From Hydractinia symbiolongicarpus (lineage: Eukaryota; Cnidaria; Hydrozoa; Anthoathecata; Hydractiniidae): DNA of 64,000 nt. Shown here in pieces: positions 13,351 to 27,800 of the stretch (position 1 is the stretch's first letter; every line of letters starts with the position of its first letter). Location: assembly GCF_029227915.1 (NCBI RefSeq), contig NC_079888.1, positions 12,633,001-12,697,000 on the forward strand, in the 5' to 3' direction. The position numbers were made by a program, and so were the translations under genes. The notes beneath the pieces were generated by a model. It ran no database searches. It worked only from the letters and a program-made list of their open reading frames with translations, and was not told the DNA's origin.

Positions 13351-13503
13351 TTGTTAACTCCGAATAATTATCTATGAAATTTGCAAAGAGGAAAGTTTCT
13401 GCACTTAAGTGAAACAGGGTGAATTGTAAAGTGCAGAAAAAAGGTAAAACTTCTATGCCAAAAAAACTTGTATGTTATATATTACTCAGCGGAGTGAAAG
13501 ACT

Positions 13504-16500
13504 TCAATTTTTCACAATTAGTGTTCCCTTTTGAGAGCGGTTAGAGAAATTGTTATTCCTTGTGCACATGTAATGAAACGTACCCGCATTGAATTGCAAC
13601 AACATCCCTCCAAATGACGCAGGTGCATTGTTTAGTAAATTATTCATTTGGCCGGTAGTCTGGACAGATTTTGGGCATTTTGTTGATTCCACGCATTGAT
13701 AATAACCAGAGGTAGCAAATTGCACTGCAATATCTTTCTTATCGCTTGCCGTCAAAGCACCAACTTTTGCAGTTCCCAGGGCCTGCCATTTAACAGATTT
13801 GACATTGTTGAAGATACTGTCCGGATCCTCCATTGTGGCAGGGTAGTTATCGTTCCGATCTTTTAACCCCAACATGTTATTGCGGTCAGTTCCTAACAAA
13901 ACAACATTACATGATTAACAAAAAGTCAAACTTCGATATACTTCATATTGGAGAACAGGAAAATGTATTAGCTGTATTATTAGTTTAAATTTCTGTTTGA
14001 ACGGCTAGACAAGCCATACAACGCGTGAAAATACAGCATAAGCCAGAGAGCCAAAACAACGCCCTCATGTAAATAGTAATGATTTTCTTCGTCAGTGTAC
14101 AACAAGATTAAAAGTTGTGTTAAAAACATGAAATTGTTTTTTAAACTAAAATGTTTATTGTAGTTTAAAAACAAAATATTGTTTGGCGAAAAGGAAGAGG
14201 AATAAAATGTAGACGGGAAAAGGGGTGTGAAGTACTTGTGAGCTTTTTATCCGGAGTACTTACGTGGCGCGTGGCCTTGTGGTTATGGAGTTCGCTTCGT
14301 TATCACAAGGTTCGTGGTTCGGTCCGCAGCGCGGGCATGTTTAGCAAGTGTCTTTACCACAGCTACGGGTCAACCCATGCCATGTGGGTAGGTAAGGCCG
14401 CGGTATATACTTAGAGTATACATTCCAAACACAGGACCCACGTTAATAACAGTATTTCAAACACTGAAGTGGCTATATCCTGTATAAATATTCGGAATTA
14501 TAATAATACGCTTAGGTGATAAAACTTGTAAATAGTTTTAATGCAAACGTATTCTAGGTCATATATGCCTAAAACAGGACACTTTTCAAAATGAAACTAA
14601 ACTTGAATTTTCCAAGCATTATTGATGGTATGACCTTAATTCTTACTTGATTTGATAGCAAAAAATTGATTTTATTAAAAAAATAATTTTAAGGACGGCA
14701 TTGTACAAAGTTTCTTATTTTCACAATAAAGATAAGGCCCTTTTTTCCAGAAATATTGATTTTATGTCATTAAATTTGGTACATGTTTTTGCTTTAGTGC
14801 TTTTTTTTCCCAAAAATTGTGCATTCTTTGGGTCGAGGTTTTATGTTTCACTTCCGTGTACAAAGAATGCTATTAAATCTTTTTTTAGAAAGCCTTTACG
14901 GAATACCAAATTTAAAAAAATCGATTTTGTAGCGAGAGCCGATACGAAGCTTTGAAATTTTGTGTTTTTTTTTTGAACTATAATTGATGTTAATGTGCTA
15001 AGGATAGCAAAAGGATAGCAAAGAAAAAGGGAATCCTCTAATGTTTAGCAAAGCGTAAACTATGTGCTATCCAGCTAAGCTGGCTAAAGGCAGCATTCAT
15101 ATTAACACAGGGGAGGTTTTTTGCAGGACGGAAAGTGTTTTGTGTAACGTATGCGCGCAATAAAAATATTTCTGAAGAAAGGTGCGAAAAAAATTTTTCA
15201 ATCAAATTTTGAAACTTAAAATTAATTAAATCAATTAACAACAATTAAAAGAGATATTGAGTTTATGACATCGTAAGAGCAAGACATATTTTAATGCCAA
15301 GAAATAATTTTTGTTAATAAAAATCACTGCTAAAGATTTTTTAATAATTAATTGCTGGTTTAATGTCTTCCTTACCCAAGAAAAGAAGCCTGATTTGTGA
15401 AGAATAATCTCTAAAGGGTTTTTTAATCACTTTCAGGAGCGGAGTTATTAGAAGCTAGATTAGTAATGTTTACAAGACATTCAGTATCAGCTACTTCATG
15501 TCCAGGTATTTCTGTGTGTGTGTGTGTTGTGTTTGTAGTCTTTCTAGTGACATTCCCCTCACAGCTCTTAGGGGTTTTCTCTGTGTGGCTTTCCCCTGTG
15601 TGCGTTCGGCATTGGTTTGTTTCTGTACACATGCGCAGTCACATAACTGGTGTGTAGATTGGGCGTAGGCGGTTAGATGCAGTGAAGTCTTATCAACACG
15701 TGTTATCAGTGATATTCGACTTATTTTGTTTTACTTGGATCACCCTATTTCGTCAAAAACTCTGCCCAAAGCAACAACAGCTTTTGAACCTTTTACAACA
15801 GCGCTAACACTAGCTATTATTAGCCTACGAAAGAAACAAAATCGAGCTGCTATTTTCAAACTATTCTCAATTTCCTCTTACAACTGCTCGTGAATATGGT
15901 TTTATCAATGAATTTGTAAGCTGGGATGCTTCGTCTTCAAAAAAAACATAGAATTTATCTGAGAATCTCGTGGTGTCTGTTCAGATATACTCGTTGTGTA
16001 CAAGAGGTGCGCTGAAGAGGTGCTTCTGCCAGATTTATTACCGGACAAGACTTAAGACGTAAGTTCTTTTGTATCGGCAATGCACAAGTTTATGGCAGTG
16101 TTGGTGTCTGAAGAGCTGGTTGAGAACGGTTTTAATATGAAGGGTATGCTAGATAAAATAATGTTGATGAAGCTATAGTGCTAGGCGAAAGTCTTCTGAC
16201 CATTTTCTCAGTGTATGCCCCATGAACTGGACTGCATGAAAAAAACTGCGACAATATGCAATCAATTTTGGTTACTTTTCGTGAGAAGGAAATCGTAATT
16301 CTCTACAATGATTGGAATAGTCATGTAGGTGAAGAGTCCCTGGGTCACGAAGTTGTACATGATGTTGATTCGGTGAGAGAAACACAGATGCTGAAAGAAT
16401 ACTGGACTTCGCAGTTGCTAACTACCTGGTTATTGCCAATAGCTTCTTTGCAAAGCGAGACAGTCACCTGACAACGTATTAATTAGGCCTTTGTAATACC

Positions 16501-19500
16501 CAGATCGACTTTATACTTTTAAAGAAAGCACATGTAAAGATGTTGATATATTTAAAAGTAATTTCCAATGAAGAGTGCACATCACAACACAAACTACTAG
16601 TTGCCACCCTCCAAATAAAGCTGTCATGAAACAAACCAAGGACATTTACCCCTAAATTACCGACATAAAAACGAAAAGATGCAGATTCACGAAGCCGATT
16701 TAAAGAACAACTTAATTCCTATGAAGATAACTGCGTTAACAAAAATATGTAAAGGACGATTTAGTTACAGACGATTTAAAAATAAGGCGTGGGAGGAATA
16801 TTACGATAGGCTTCTGAATGAAGAATTCCCTTGGACCAGAAAAGATTTCGGTGCTAAAACAGTAATAAAATGCCTCCACTTTTTGGTTTAGAGTCAGTTG
16901 CAGAAGCATTCGCCAAAATAAAGCCTAATAATGCTGATGAACCATCATGAATTGTAGCCGAAATGCTAAAGGCTTCTGGTGAAAAAGGCATACGGCTGGT
17001 ACAAATTTTACTAATTTAATTATAAAAATTGGTTACGTGCCTGACGATTGGAGAACCAGTTATTTCGTAAATCTTTACAAAGGTAAACGTGATGCGTTGG
17101 GTGGAAACTATGGAGTTTGGCAATATGCCAGGCCGTGTTACAACAGATGTCCTTTTTCGCTTTTGTCGATATTGAAGAAGCCTTCGATCGAGTTCCAAGA
17201 AAAGTTTTCTTTTGACCTATGCGAAAACTTGATCAAGAAAAATGGATCGTCACACTGATTTAGGCTATATACACAAAAACAACAAATAGGATAAGAGTGA
17301 ATGAATCCTACTCTCATACTGTTGATGTGAAAGTGGGTGTTCATGAGTGTTTTACGCAGATGATTTAGTGGTTGCTGCTGAATTTTATAACTTCTTAGGC
17401 AGAAGAAATGCTAAAGGTGCACGCTGCTTTGGTCTTATACGACCAATTGATAATCGAATAAACAAAGAATGGCACCTGAAGAACGATATAAAGCTTGATA
17501 TGCTTAACTGTTTTTTGTTACCTCTGTGATTAGATCTGGAAGTTGCGATTTGAGTGTTGTTACCAACAGAATTTGGCCATCATGAGTTAAATTTCTAGAG
17601 GTACTGCCAAAACCTACAGTACTTACATCCGTAAGGTCCTGCTATACAGGAGCTTAAATTCACAGTGAAACGACAGAGTCATGATTTAGTGGATTTGCAG
17701 TGCTTGAAAAATAGAGTCAGCTTAAAATCGTTACTGCGGAAAATGAATTCCTGACCTAGAATCCGTTGTAACCTCCCCCAGGCTGCGTTGGTATGGGCAC
17801 ATGTAAAGAAGTAATGCCACAATCAACACACATCACTGTCGTTTACTGTAAAAGTAAAGTCGCTACTTAAGTTTATTAACTATAATAACGTTTCTACCTC
17901 CTTGTCCTTGCCCATCGTCACCAGTTTGACCATCACCACCAGGAGCTTGATTGTTATGGGTATTGGAACCTAAATCAGAATTACCATCGTCATCCGGATA
18001 AATGTGTACATAATAACAGAACTCAGACCAAACGATTATTTATTCTTCAATCCTTTTTGTATGTTTTACTTTCTGTCATGTTCGCTATTTATTTATTCTT
18101 TCTTTCTTTCTTTCTTTAATCCAGTTTATGGGGCGTTATTACAAAATCCAGTTTGGAGGGCTTTATTACAAAAATCTAGTTTGGAGGGCTTTATTACAAA
18201 ATCCAGTTTTTAGATAAAGGCACCTTAATGTTGGGGTTGTATTTAGCCATCAATCTGCCTTACCACATACCTGTCCATTGAATGTGTACCAATTCTTCCT
18301 CCTTCATTTCCAAATTAGTTGGAAAAAAATCATATTCAACCGCTGGATAAACTTGAACAATGTTTCCTCTTTTACCGCGAACATGTAAATTGTTAATGGT
18401 GACACTGTCTAAATTACCCGCAGCAGCACCTTTCGGCCTTGGCCGTAATAAAAATACATGTGATCGATCTTGGAAAGTTCGACCATACTGCGCAGTGTTG
18501 ATTGCCAATCGCATGGGTACATTTTGGGCACCAATATCCACAGCAGGGTTTTGTTGTACAGGAGACTGGACACCAGCGCCACTAAAAATTGTTTATTATT
18601 TTTAATAATTGGTAAATAATTTGAGATCAAATAAACAATATTGCATATACTCATGAAAGGTTAAGTCACGAAAGTTTAAGACATCTTATCAGGCACACTA
18701 ATACTTCGTGATAGAGATGTGATTTAGGTGCGCGAAAATTAAATCCGCGATAATAATGGACTTTTATCCATTATAAATCTATTATTATCTATTATTAAAA
18801 TCCTAGAGCTAACTATAAAAACTGTTAGAGAATCGAGAATTAGTTCACTAGCTAGGAATAAATAAAGAAGCAAGATAAGCCCTCAGCTGTCAGTCAACAG
18901 TTCCAACTGACCAAGGTTGACTAAGTTTCGTTCTCCAGTACAAAAACACTGTTATAAAATATAATCACAAGAACCAGAGATGGCCGCTTTTGCCTGTGAA
19001 CTCTATAATAAACGGCTTTCAAGAGAACAAAAAAACACTAGGAGGGAAAAATAGCTGATGCTATTTTCACAGTATTTAATTCAAATTTTATACACATCTC
19101 CACAAAAGACCTCTGAGGAAAAAGCAAAGAAAGAATAGCAAAGAAATAGCTATAGATAGCATACACCCAAGAATGATGTTTTTGAAATTTTGATAATTAT
19201 GAGGGTTAACTATATACAAAAGCGGATTCCAAAAAAACAGTTAAAAAGTTAAAGGGAACCAAGGTATGAAGTGATGTTAAGATATTCACATTTAAAAAGA
19301 ATTTTAGATTTAATTATGCTGCATAAGTTATAATGTCACATTTAAGTATTAGCAAATTTTGACATTTTCTGTCACCAGTAATTTTAGACCTGTTAAGGGA
19401 TGTGTATTCAAACTTTATCAATGCTGAGATATTTTAACGGTGAATTGATTAACATAATTTTTTTTGCCAAAATGACACTCGTTTGCTTGTTCCAGGCCTC

Positions 19501-21820
19501 TTAATTTTTGGCTGACGACCCCATAACTTGGGATCTGCATGTCCGTTTACAATCAAATTTTGTGAGCAAACATATAGGGCCTATACAAGCTTACCCAGAA
19601 ATTTTTATTCAAAATCAAGTTATTGGGTCATACAGGATATAATCAATTGATTTGTCAAATTTTCATTAAGAATTTAAATAAAATCGAAACTATATGAATG
19701 ATACATGGAACAAATTTTGGTTATTTTTATTTTGCCAAAATGCAACCAGAGATTAAAGAAAGAAAAAAATTATCATAATGTATCAGTTATATGCACAAGC
19801 TAAGCAATTTTTTTATTTGCTACTGAATATTTATTGAAAGATTTGGGCAAGAGCATAGTTACTATATGAATTCTACCTGAGATTTAAAAACAATTAGTAT
19901 ATTGCCCCTCGAAGTGTTGATCTTTTAACATAGAATGGTTTGAGCCAGCAAAACTTTAGAATAGGCTCGTAGTTATCGAGCGGTACCAGTCTACTGTAGC
20001 GTACATAATTTTTCAGAGTTGTTGAGTAGTGCAAGAAGAATTACTTTATTAAAAGATTCAAAAAATATTTATTGGGTCTAGTTTGTTTCGCCAAAACCAA
20101 CTAACATTACCAATATTAGTTTTTTCAAACTTTTACCTAGTGTTGTGAAGTGATCTGAAACCTCATAAATGGTTTTTCACATTGTTAGGTATAAAGTTTT
20201 TGTTTTGTTGATCATTGTTGATAACGAAATTTAACTAGCCATAATCCCTTAAAAAAACTAAATATGTGTATATATTTTTATGTTAATTATGTTTGCATAA
20301 CATATAAATATATTTTAAGACGTTTAGATTTTGTGTTCAGACATTGTTTACAAACTTGAACTTGTGTTCATGAAATTTCTGGCACTGTTGTTATAAAGTT
20401 TAATTATTTATAATGCAAATATTTTGCACACAAATGCAATAAAACAAGAACAAGACAAAAGAACAAGAACAAGACAAAAGGAACTTTATGTTTATGTGAA
20501 GTGAATCATAATTTTTAAAGATTCAAAGTTTGTGATATAAAATTCAGAACTTTTGTTATTCTCTAAATTGGTCGCATAACAACCTGCTAAAATGGCGGGT
20601 TTAATAAAACTTAACTAAGATCCTGTTTGCTATTTAAGTTTGGCTTGCACGGGTGATGCAAAGTACGCTTTGTCAAATTTGACAAATTGAACCATGATTG
20701 TCTTCATTAACTTGGCATTTGACATTTCAAACATTCAACATTTCAATTTTTTTGCTTTATTGAAAGTACCAACGAGTTTCTTCAAAATTGAATTAAAAAA
20801 TTAAAACCGATCTTACTAAAATATAGATATTATCATATCATGCACAATACCTATCTTCCCATTTAAATACTCTTTAAAATGAAATTTGAACAAATTTTGT
20901 AAACATAAAAGATGTTTCAAATTAAATCAAATTCCATGAGATTAGCCAATGTATAGCTGTTTACATATACATCATGTATAGCCTGCCTTAATCAAGGAAA
21001 TTGTGGACTATTTCAAAAGGCTCAGAATTTGCTTAATGATAATACATTTGTTATACATATGTATGTAATTACTTTGAAAAATCATATACTTTAAAAAGTA
21101 ATTCTGCTTTAACTTTCGAAATAAATTAAGCATAACCATGCATTTAGTATTTTATTATCAAGAGTGAGCAGCTAGCATTCATAATGTACCCAGACAAACT
21201 TATGCTACATGGTTAGGGTGGACTTGGACGTTAAACACTTCTCCTAATTATTCTTAACTTATGTAGTTCACAGCAGCACTGAAGCATTTGTGATTACTTC
21301 TGGGGGTTTGTATTCCATGAACCAATATACAAAATTACAAAAATTTAGATGTTTGAACTTTATTATTAAAATACATATATCTGAAAAAAACTATCAACTA
21401 AACCACCCACAAATAATCATGCTGTTTGTTTGAAGTAGCAAAACGCTTGCGTTGTTTTGAAAAACATGACCCCGTTTTCATTCGCAGCAAAATGAATATG
21501 GAAAAAGTGTATTGTTTTAAAACAGTCTGTCTTAACGATACGAGACCAAATTATCAAACACAGTTACTTGTCACTGTGGTAACTGTCCAAAAAAGAATCT
21601 GGTAATATTTCCTACAACTTTCTGTGAGAAGGCATAATCATGCTATGGCATGGAGTCATGTGCTTATAGACTGCTTATTAACTAAGTCATAGAGATGACG
21701 TGAAAAATTATTTTTTCAGATGTGTAATGCAACGATTAATAAAACATAGAGACTTACTAATCTTGGTTTTGTGAAGAATTGGTAAAATACGGATCATAAT
21801 CATCTGTTGAAATGTTATAC
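13504..21820 (-). CDS. DD3-3 exons 7-10: C-terminal, cupredoxin-like region
   Basis: Exon 7 (21758-21820, 63 nt, [16 protein letters not shown]) is short but exactly bridges the phases of exons 6 and 8. Exon 8 (18271-18581) holds [19 protein letters not shown] and [11 protein letters not shown]. Exon 9 (17898-17969) is a glycine/asparagine-rich loop after [22 protein letters not shown]. Exon 10 (13504-13892) holds [10 protein letters not shown] and the final [16 protein letters not shown] before TGA. Confidence 0.9.
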
Positions 21821-24800
21821 CTAATATAGAAAAGTACAATATTAAATTGAAATAATAACTTCAACATTAAATGAAAGGAGAGCTCTTTCAAAGGATAGGC
21901 GAACAGCCTTGTTCCTGGCTGCTGGTTGCAAATTCATGATGTCAGGATTAACTTTGAAGACCAGACTTGCTGGTCTAGAATATCCTGTAAAGTTTTTTAC
22001 TGATGTTAAAATTTTTGGAATAACTAATGACCAAGAACAATTAATATAAAAAAAAAGTCATTTGTTGAAAAAAAAAGCAAGAATTTTTGTATAAAAACTT
22101 TCTAGAATGAGATCACCTTAAACCAGAAACATTAATCAGTCTGTTTAGAGAACTCATTTTATATATCACCTTTTGTTTTACTTTCACCCAATGCTGAATC
22201 ATTTGACACCTTAAAACTACAAGTACATAAAGTCAATTCAAATAGTTTTAACAAACTGGTCATTACAAAATTTTAAAGGCTTCAAATATTACAATAGCAA
22301 CATAAAAAACACAACAAACATATTTTTATTACTGAGCAAGTTGATGAGTAAAGTAAAGATAAAAAATATAGATTTGCCTAAGCTTGAAAGAAAATAACCC
22401 CCACTATCTAAAAGGCAAAATGCTCTGGGAACGAGGTTGTTTACATGATGCGTAAGAAGGTGAAGAATTCTTGGATGCTGTAGAGAATTGTTGACCAAGA
22501 TAGTGTGCCAGTAGAAGTAAAATTAATCCTTAGTACATTAACTCTTTCTTCATGCTAAAAACACAATCTCATGACAAACTTTTTAGTGCAGGGAGGCTAT
22601 GGATTTAAGAGGAAGGGGACAGGTAGTTTGCAAAACATCATTCAGTAAGAGAAAAAGTAGGCTGGTGGTTGTCAGACACAGATAGATTACTTTGTGGTTA
22701 GGAAGTCAACAAGGTGGTGAAGGATGTGAAAGTTATATTGGGGGAGGAGTGCGTTTTCCAGCATAAGTTGCTAGTTTGTGATATTATCTTGAAGAGTGTT
22801 AAAGAAGCCAAGAGAATGTAGAGGCCACGTCGTAAAGTCTGGAAGCTGAAGATTAGATTGTTACATGACAATCTAGTGCAAAAGTTCAGCAGTTGGCCCA
22901 CAATGGTCAACATGATAGTGAAAATGTAGAAGTAGTTGGACTACTTTTAAGAATTGTCTTCTACAAGCTTCTGATGATACCTGCAGGTGGACGAAAAGAC
23001 CAGCTAGACATGGACAGGCCTGGTGGTGGAATAATGACATTGACCAGTGTATAAAGGTAAAGAGGAAACTTTGGGAAGAGTGAAAGTCAGGTGGCAGTAA
23101 GAATATTTACTTAGCTAACTGTAGTGCTCGCACAGCAGTATATATAGCAAAATCAGAACCAGAGAGAAACAGATTTGCAGATGTGTTAAGGAGGGAAGAC
23201 AAGTGCAATGAGGTGTTCCAGATAGCAAAGCAAATGAAGAAGACTAATCAAGATGTTGTAGGTCAGAAATGTATATAACAACGAAGGTGTCTGGCGTGTG
23301 GCCTTGTGGTTATGGAGTTCGCTTCGTAATCACAAGGTCCATGGTTCGGTCCACAGAGCGGGCATGTTTAGCAAGTGTCTTTACCACAACTACAGGTCAA
23401 CCCATGCCATGGAGGGAAATTGGGTAGGTAATGACGGTGTAAACTTAATGTATACATTGCGAACACCGGACACACATTGATGACAGTGTTTCTAACATTG
23501 AATTGGCTATCCTGTATAATAATAATACTAATACTAATAATAATAATAATTTCTATAATAATATGAAGCTTCGGTCTGTCTGTCTGCGACTTTTGCAAAG
23601 TGGATTATATTCTTCAATATTTTCTTTGATAAAGTCTTTAAAACATCGCCCATAAAATTATTCTGTAATTTACGAAACTAAAACGTTAAAACTATATTAA
23701 CGTCAAAGGAATGTATATTAAATTAATGAAGCCATTACAGTGCATCTAAAACTTTGAGGGCAAATAACTTGGAAACGAGGTGGTGACGTCAATGATTTTT
23801 CACCGCGTGGGTAACTAGGGAACACCTAGGACCAATTTGGGTATTATTCCTAAACCTGGGTTGGCAAATCCGTTTCAGAATGGATGGGTTAATGACGTCA
23901 TCAAAAAACATTCAAACCCTAATTTCTCTGCAACCTTTTATCAAATGATCCTATACATTTTCTTCATCAGCGTTTTAAAATCTATACGATGAAGGCAACA
24001 GGTATACAAATTTCTAAAAAAAAATGTTTAGGTTTTGACGAGCCATTGCTGAGGTCAGCAAAATTTTTAAACCCTTATATCTCATTAACCACTCATCAAA
24101 AGCGCATGATCATAAGCATTTTCTTGATCAGCATTTTAAGCTCTACACAATAGAGGCCACGTGAAAACAAGGTTCTAAATTATTTTTTTTTATACATGGG
24201 TTGCTGACATCGTCAAAATTTAAATGACGCTTCTTTTTCGTTTTTAATCTGCACAAGTGGATTTTTCCACGGGCTTTATCGACTAGTAACAATAATAATA
24301 TTGTATGTGGATGATTTGGTTCTCATAGTGGAGTCGATGGAAGAATTGTGTTATTTTCAGATAGGTTCTGCTGGGAAAATTTCAGATAGTTACTTCTTTT
24401 GTTGACTATCAGAGTCTTAATTGAGGTAAAAGGTAGGTTGTATGAAGCCTGTGTAAGAGGTGTTATGTTGTACGGTAGTGGGAGATGGGCAGTGAAGCAT
24501 GAAGATCTTGACCATTTAGAAAGGAATAATATGAGAATGGTTAGGAGGATGTGTCACGCCATTCTGAGAGACAGAAAGAGTTCAGATGAGCTAGAAAGCA
24601 GGCTGGGTATTCCTAGCATTAAAAATGTTAACTAGACGAGATGATTGAGTTGGTTGAGACACTTAAAAGGAATGAAGGAGGATAATCGGGTAAGAAAGTG
24701 TTGAGACTTGATAGTTTCTGGGGCAAAGCTCAGAGGTAGACCGAGAAAGACTTGGCAGGAGGTAATAAGGACAAAATTAATGCAGAGGAATTTGAGTTTG

Positions 24801-27800
24801 GATCTAACACAGTTTAGATCAGATTAGAAGAGTGTCATTAATATACCCCGTCCAACCCATGCTAGAATGGATAATGGACGTTAAGCCGAGAATGACGATG
24901 ACTAAACGCAATTATCTTCACTATTATTTTGCCATATGTTTTTTACAATGAAAAAATATTTTTGGTAGACACCGAGCTATAGTGACTAATTTTTTGATGA
25001 CCAACAATTTTTCTGATTTCTTTTTTACCTGACCGAACCTTTTTGCCAATTTTTTTACTTACCATCATTTTTTTTTCTTTTCTCTTTTGCCTATTTTTCA
25101 ATTTAATATCTAGCGAACTTCAACGCACCTACCTAATTTGAAACATCAGAAAAAACTAATAATCCAATCCTCAGAAAAGTTCAAAAATCCTATTTTTTAA
25201 CCGACTTGACTTATTTCGCCCACAAATTCGCTATTAGGCGGCTCCACTTTAATTAGCTGTTCTACGGGCCTAACCAACCCCAATTTTCACGAAAATAAAA
25301 AAATAATAATATTAAGCAAAAAGTTTTAAAGAAAAAAAAATGAACAAAAAAAAACATTTTTTCTTCTCATCTCGTGAAAATGTAATGAGCATAGAAGATA
25401 ATCAATGATGTTATTTTTTGTTGGTTGAATGTCAATCTACAAATATACTAAACAAGGTGAATCAATAACCTTACTTTAGGACCACCATTGGTAAGGCCAC
25501 TTGATTCTTTGTTCATGGTAACTTGTTGCAATAAAACTAAAATGCGCAATGCACTAATTTTGTAATCACAAAAATAGTTACTAACTAAAGAGACGTTTAA
25601 ATTTTTATGTGATTAACAACAAATATTAGCTACTTTCGCTAAAATAGTTATAATACAAGTGAAAAACAAGACAGATTATTTTCGTAACACCCTCCTTCGT
25701 TATGATTAATATATTTGTTTAAAATTACGCTAGCTAAACTGTAATACAGCAAGACTTTAGTCTATATATTTAGGAAAAATAATTAAAACAAGATAGAATA
25801 TGCTTGTTGTAACAGCCTCCTACGTTATGAATTTTAAAAAAAGATTTTACCGCTGCGAAAGACTTTAAATATTCTCAACTAAACAACCATAGTCCGAAAA
25901 AGAATTTGCACTTAAATTTACATTTTCCCATAAAACGGCACAAAAAGCATTAAAAGAACACTAAAATTGTTTGTTTGTTATTTTAAGTAGAAGAATAACT
26001 TGCTGTATAACTTTCAAAACATTGCAAGTATATTCTGTACAACTTTCAATGCTGCATAACTTTCAAAAAAACACAAGAAAAATTCTTGCTGCATAACTTT
26101 TAAAAACAAGTTTTTGAGCATGCAAGTATTTTACTGCATGCGTTATGCAAAAAAACATAAAAAAAGGTTGTCGTAACACCCTGCTTCGTTGTCCGACCAT
26201 GTATTCTTGATAAAATTATTTTTATTTCGCCGACCGACCAACTGTAAGCTACAACCGACCAACTGTAAGCTATCGAGTTCACCCATAGAACAACTAATTA
26301 AAGGTTACCTCCCGCGAAAAATCAAGTTGAGGTCATATGAAAGAGCTTGAAAGGTTGCCTAGGAATTTCAATATTTTTTTTTAAAATTCTTGATTGGTTC
26401 TTTAGAATTTGGACTAAGAAGATTCACTAATTATGCATGATGTCATGAGTATGCTCTGCAATGGAGTTAATTTAACATTTTTGAAAAGCCATTTTAAGTT
26501 AAAAATGTTTTCTGGCCATTCACTTTAACGGGTTTTGAAAATTTTACATAATTTTTTATAGTTAGTTACCATAATTATGCTCAATGCATACTCATGACAT
26601 CACAATTTCGCATAATTAGCACTACTTTTAAGACAAATATCTCGAGAACGGATAAAGATTTTTCAAAAAAATAAAAAGATTTCCAGACAACTTTCAAAGA
26701 TCTTTAATATGAGCTCAACTTGATTTTTAGTAGGAGGGAAATTTTAAGTTGGATCGCCTTATTAGACAAAAATTTTTTAATCGCATTTGAGGGTTAATTG
26801 TTCTCTATTTCCGGGCAAAATATCAGAAAAAACTATAGATTCAAACCTAAGAAATGTCCTAAAAACCATATTTTAGGATCGTTTTTATCTCATTTTGGGC
26901 AAAAATCCATCATTTTTGGGCTGATTAGTTTTTTCTAAATTCAAGAGTCGATTGTTCTCTATTTAATGATCCAAGATCTAAGGGAAGCTGGTACTGGAAG
27001 GACGCACAGGTCATTTTATAGGACCTCACCTGTGCCAGGAAGGTCCTAAAAAGACTTTAAGGGTAACATAGAGAATATGCAATGTTGCCTTGTAGCATTC
27101 TCTTTGCGCCTATCTTCTTTCTAAATAGTTTCAAGTGAGCTTAGCAGAGGAAAAAGAGATCAGAGAAGTAAAGAACAAAGCATAAGTTGAGGAACAAAAC
27201 AGAGAATATGTTCAAAAAAGAAAAGAAAAAATACTTATCGAAATTGACTTATTTATATAGTTTTCATTGTCCTATTGCTGTTGATTTTATTGAAAAAAAG
27301 CATGAAAATTCGAAATTTGTAGTCATTCTCGATCTGGAGATTAGTCGGTAAGAAGTGATTAAACTAAAAAAGCACATTAAAAGCAATTATGTCAGTGATT
27401 AAATTTTTTGATAACTTTTTTTTACCAATAAGGTATTTTGTGATATTTTTTACTCAGAAAATCCTTTGCCCATAACACCAAGCTTAATAAAAAAAGCAAA
27501 CTGATTGCATGAATAAGCAGAGGTTGAGCTATTAGTTGTGTGTTGCTTTTAAAAAAGATTGTACTACTGTAACCTTAATCTCAGTACACATCTCTGTTCA
27601 ACGCTGCTTGGGAAATAAGGTAATTCCCAGTTTACAGCAAGCTGTTCCAAATCAACACCGTTTCCTAAATGATTGTCTCGCGAAAAGGGTGATGCTTTAC
27701 AAAATGGTTTATCCAGTTTTACCAAGCATTCTTCCTTTTTACCATATATTGGCAGGGCCCACACGTATGCCACTTTCTGGGCTTGGTTGGTCGCTTTCTG

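Larger units (their letters stand above)
22570..24905 (+). mobile_element. Decayed LINE, interrupted by a SINE and a Helitron-like element
   Basis: Endonuclease remnants [28 protein letters not shown] (22690-22790) and [19 protein letters not shown] (23020-23090) precede the insertions at 23292-24286. RT remnants follow: [16 protein letters not shown] (24301), then [29 protein letters not shown] and [12 protein letters not shown] (24450-24760). It ends with a GATGAC-type tail near 24895. Same broad RTE-like type as the LINE at 15960, and also antisense to DD3-3. It has many stops and is inactive. Confidence 0.82.
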
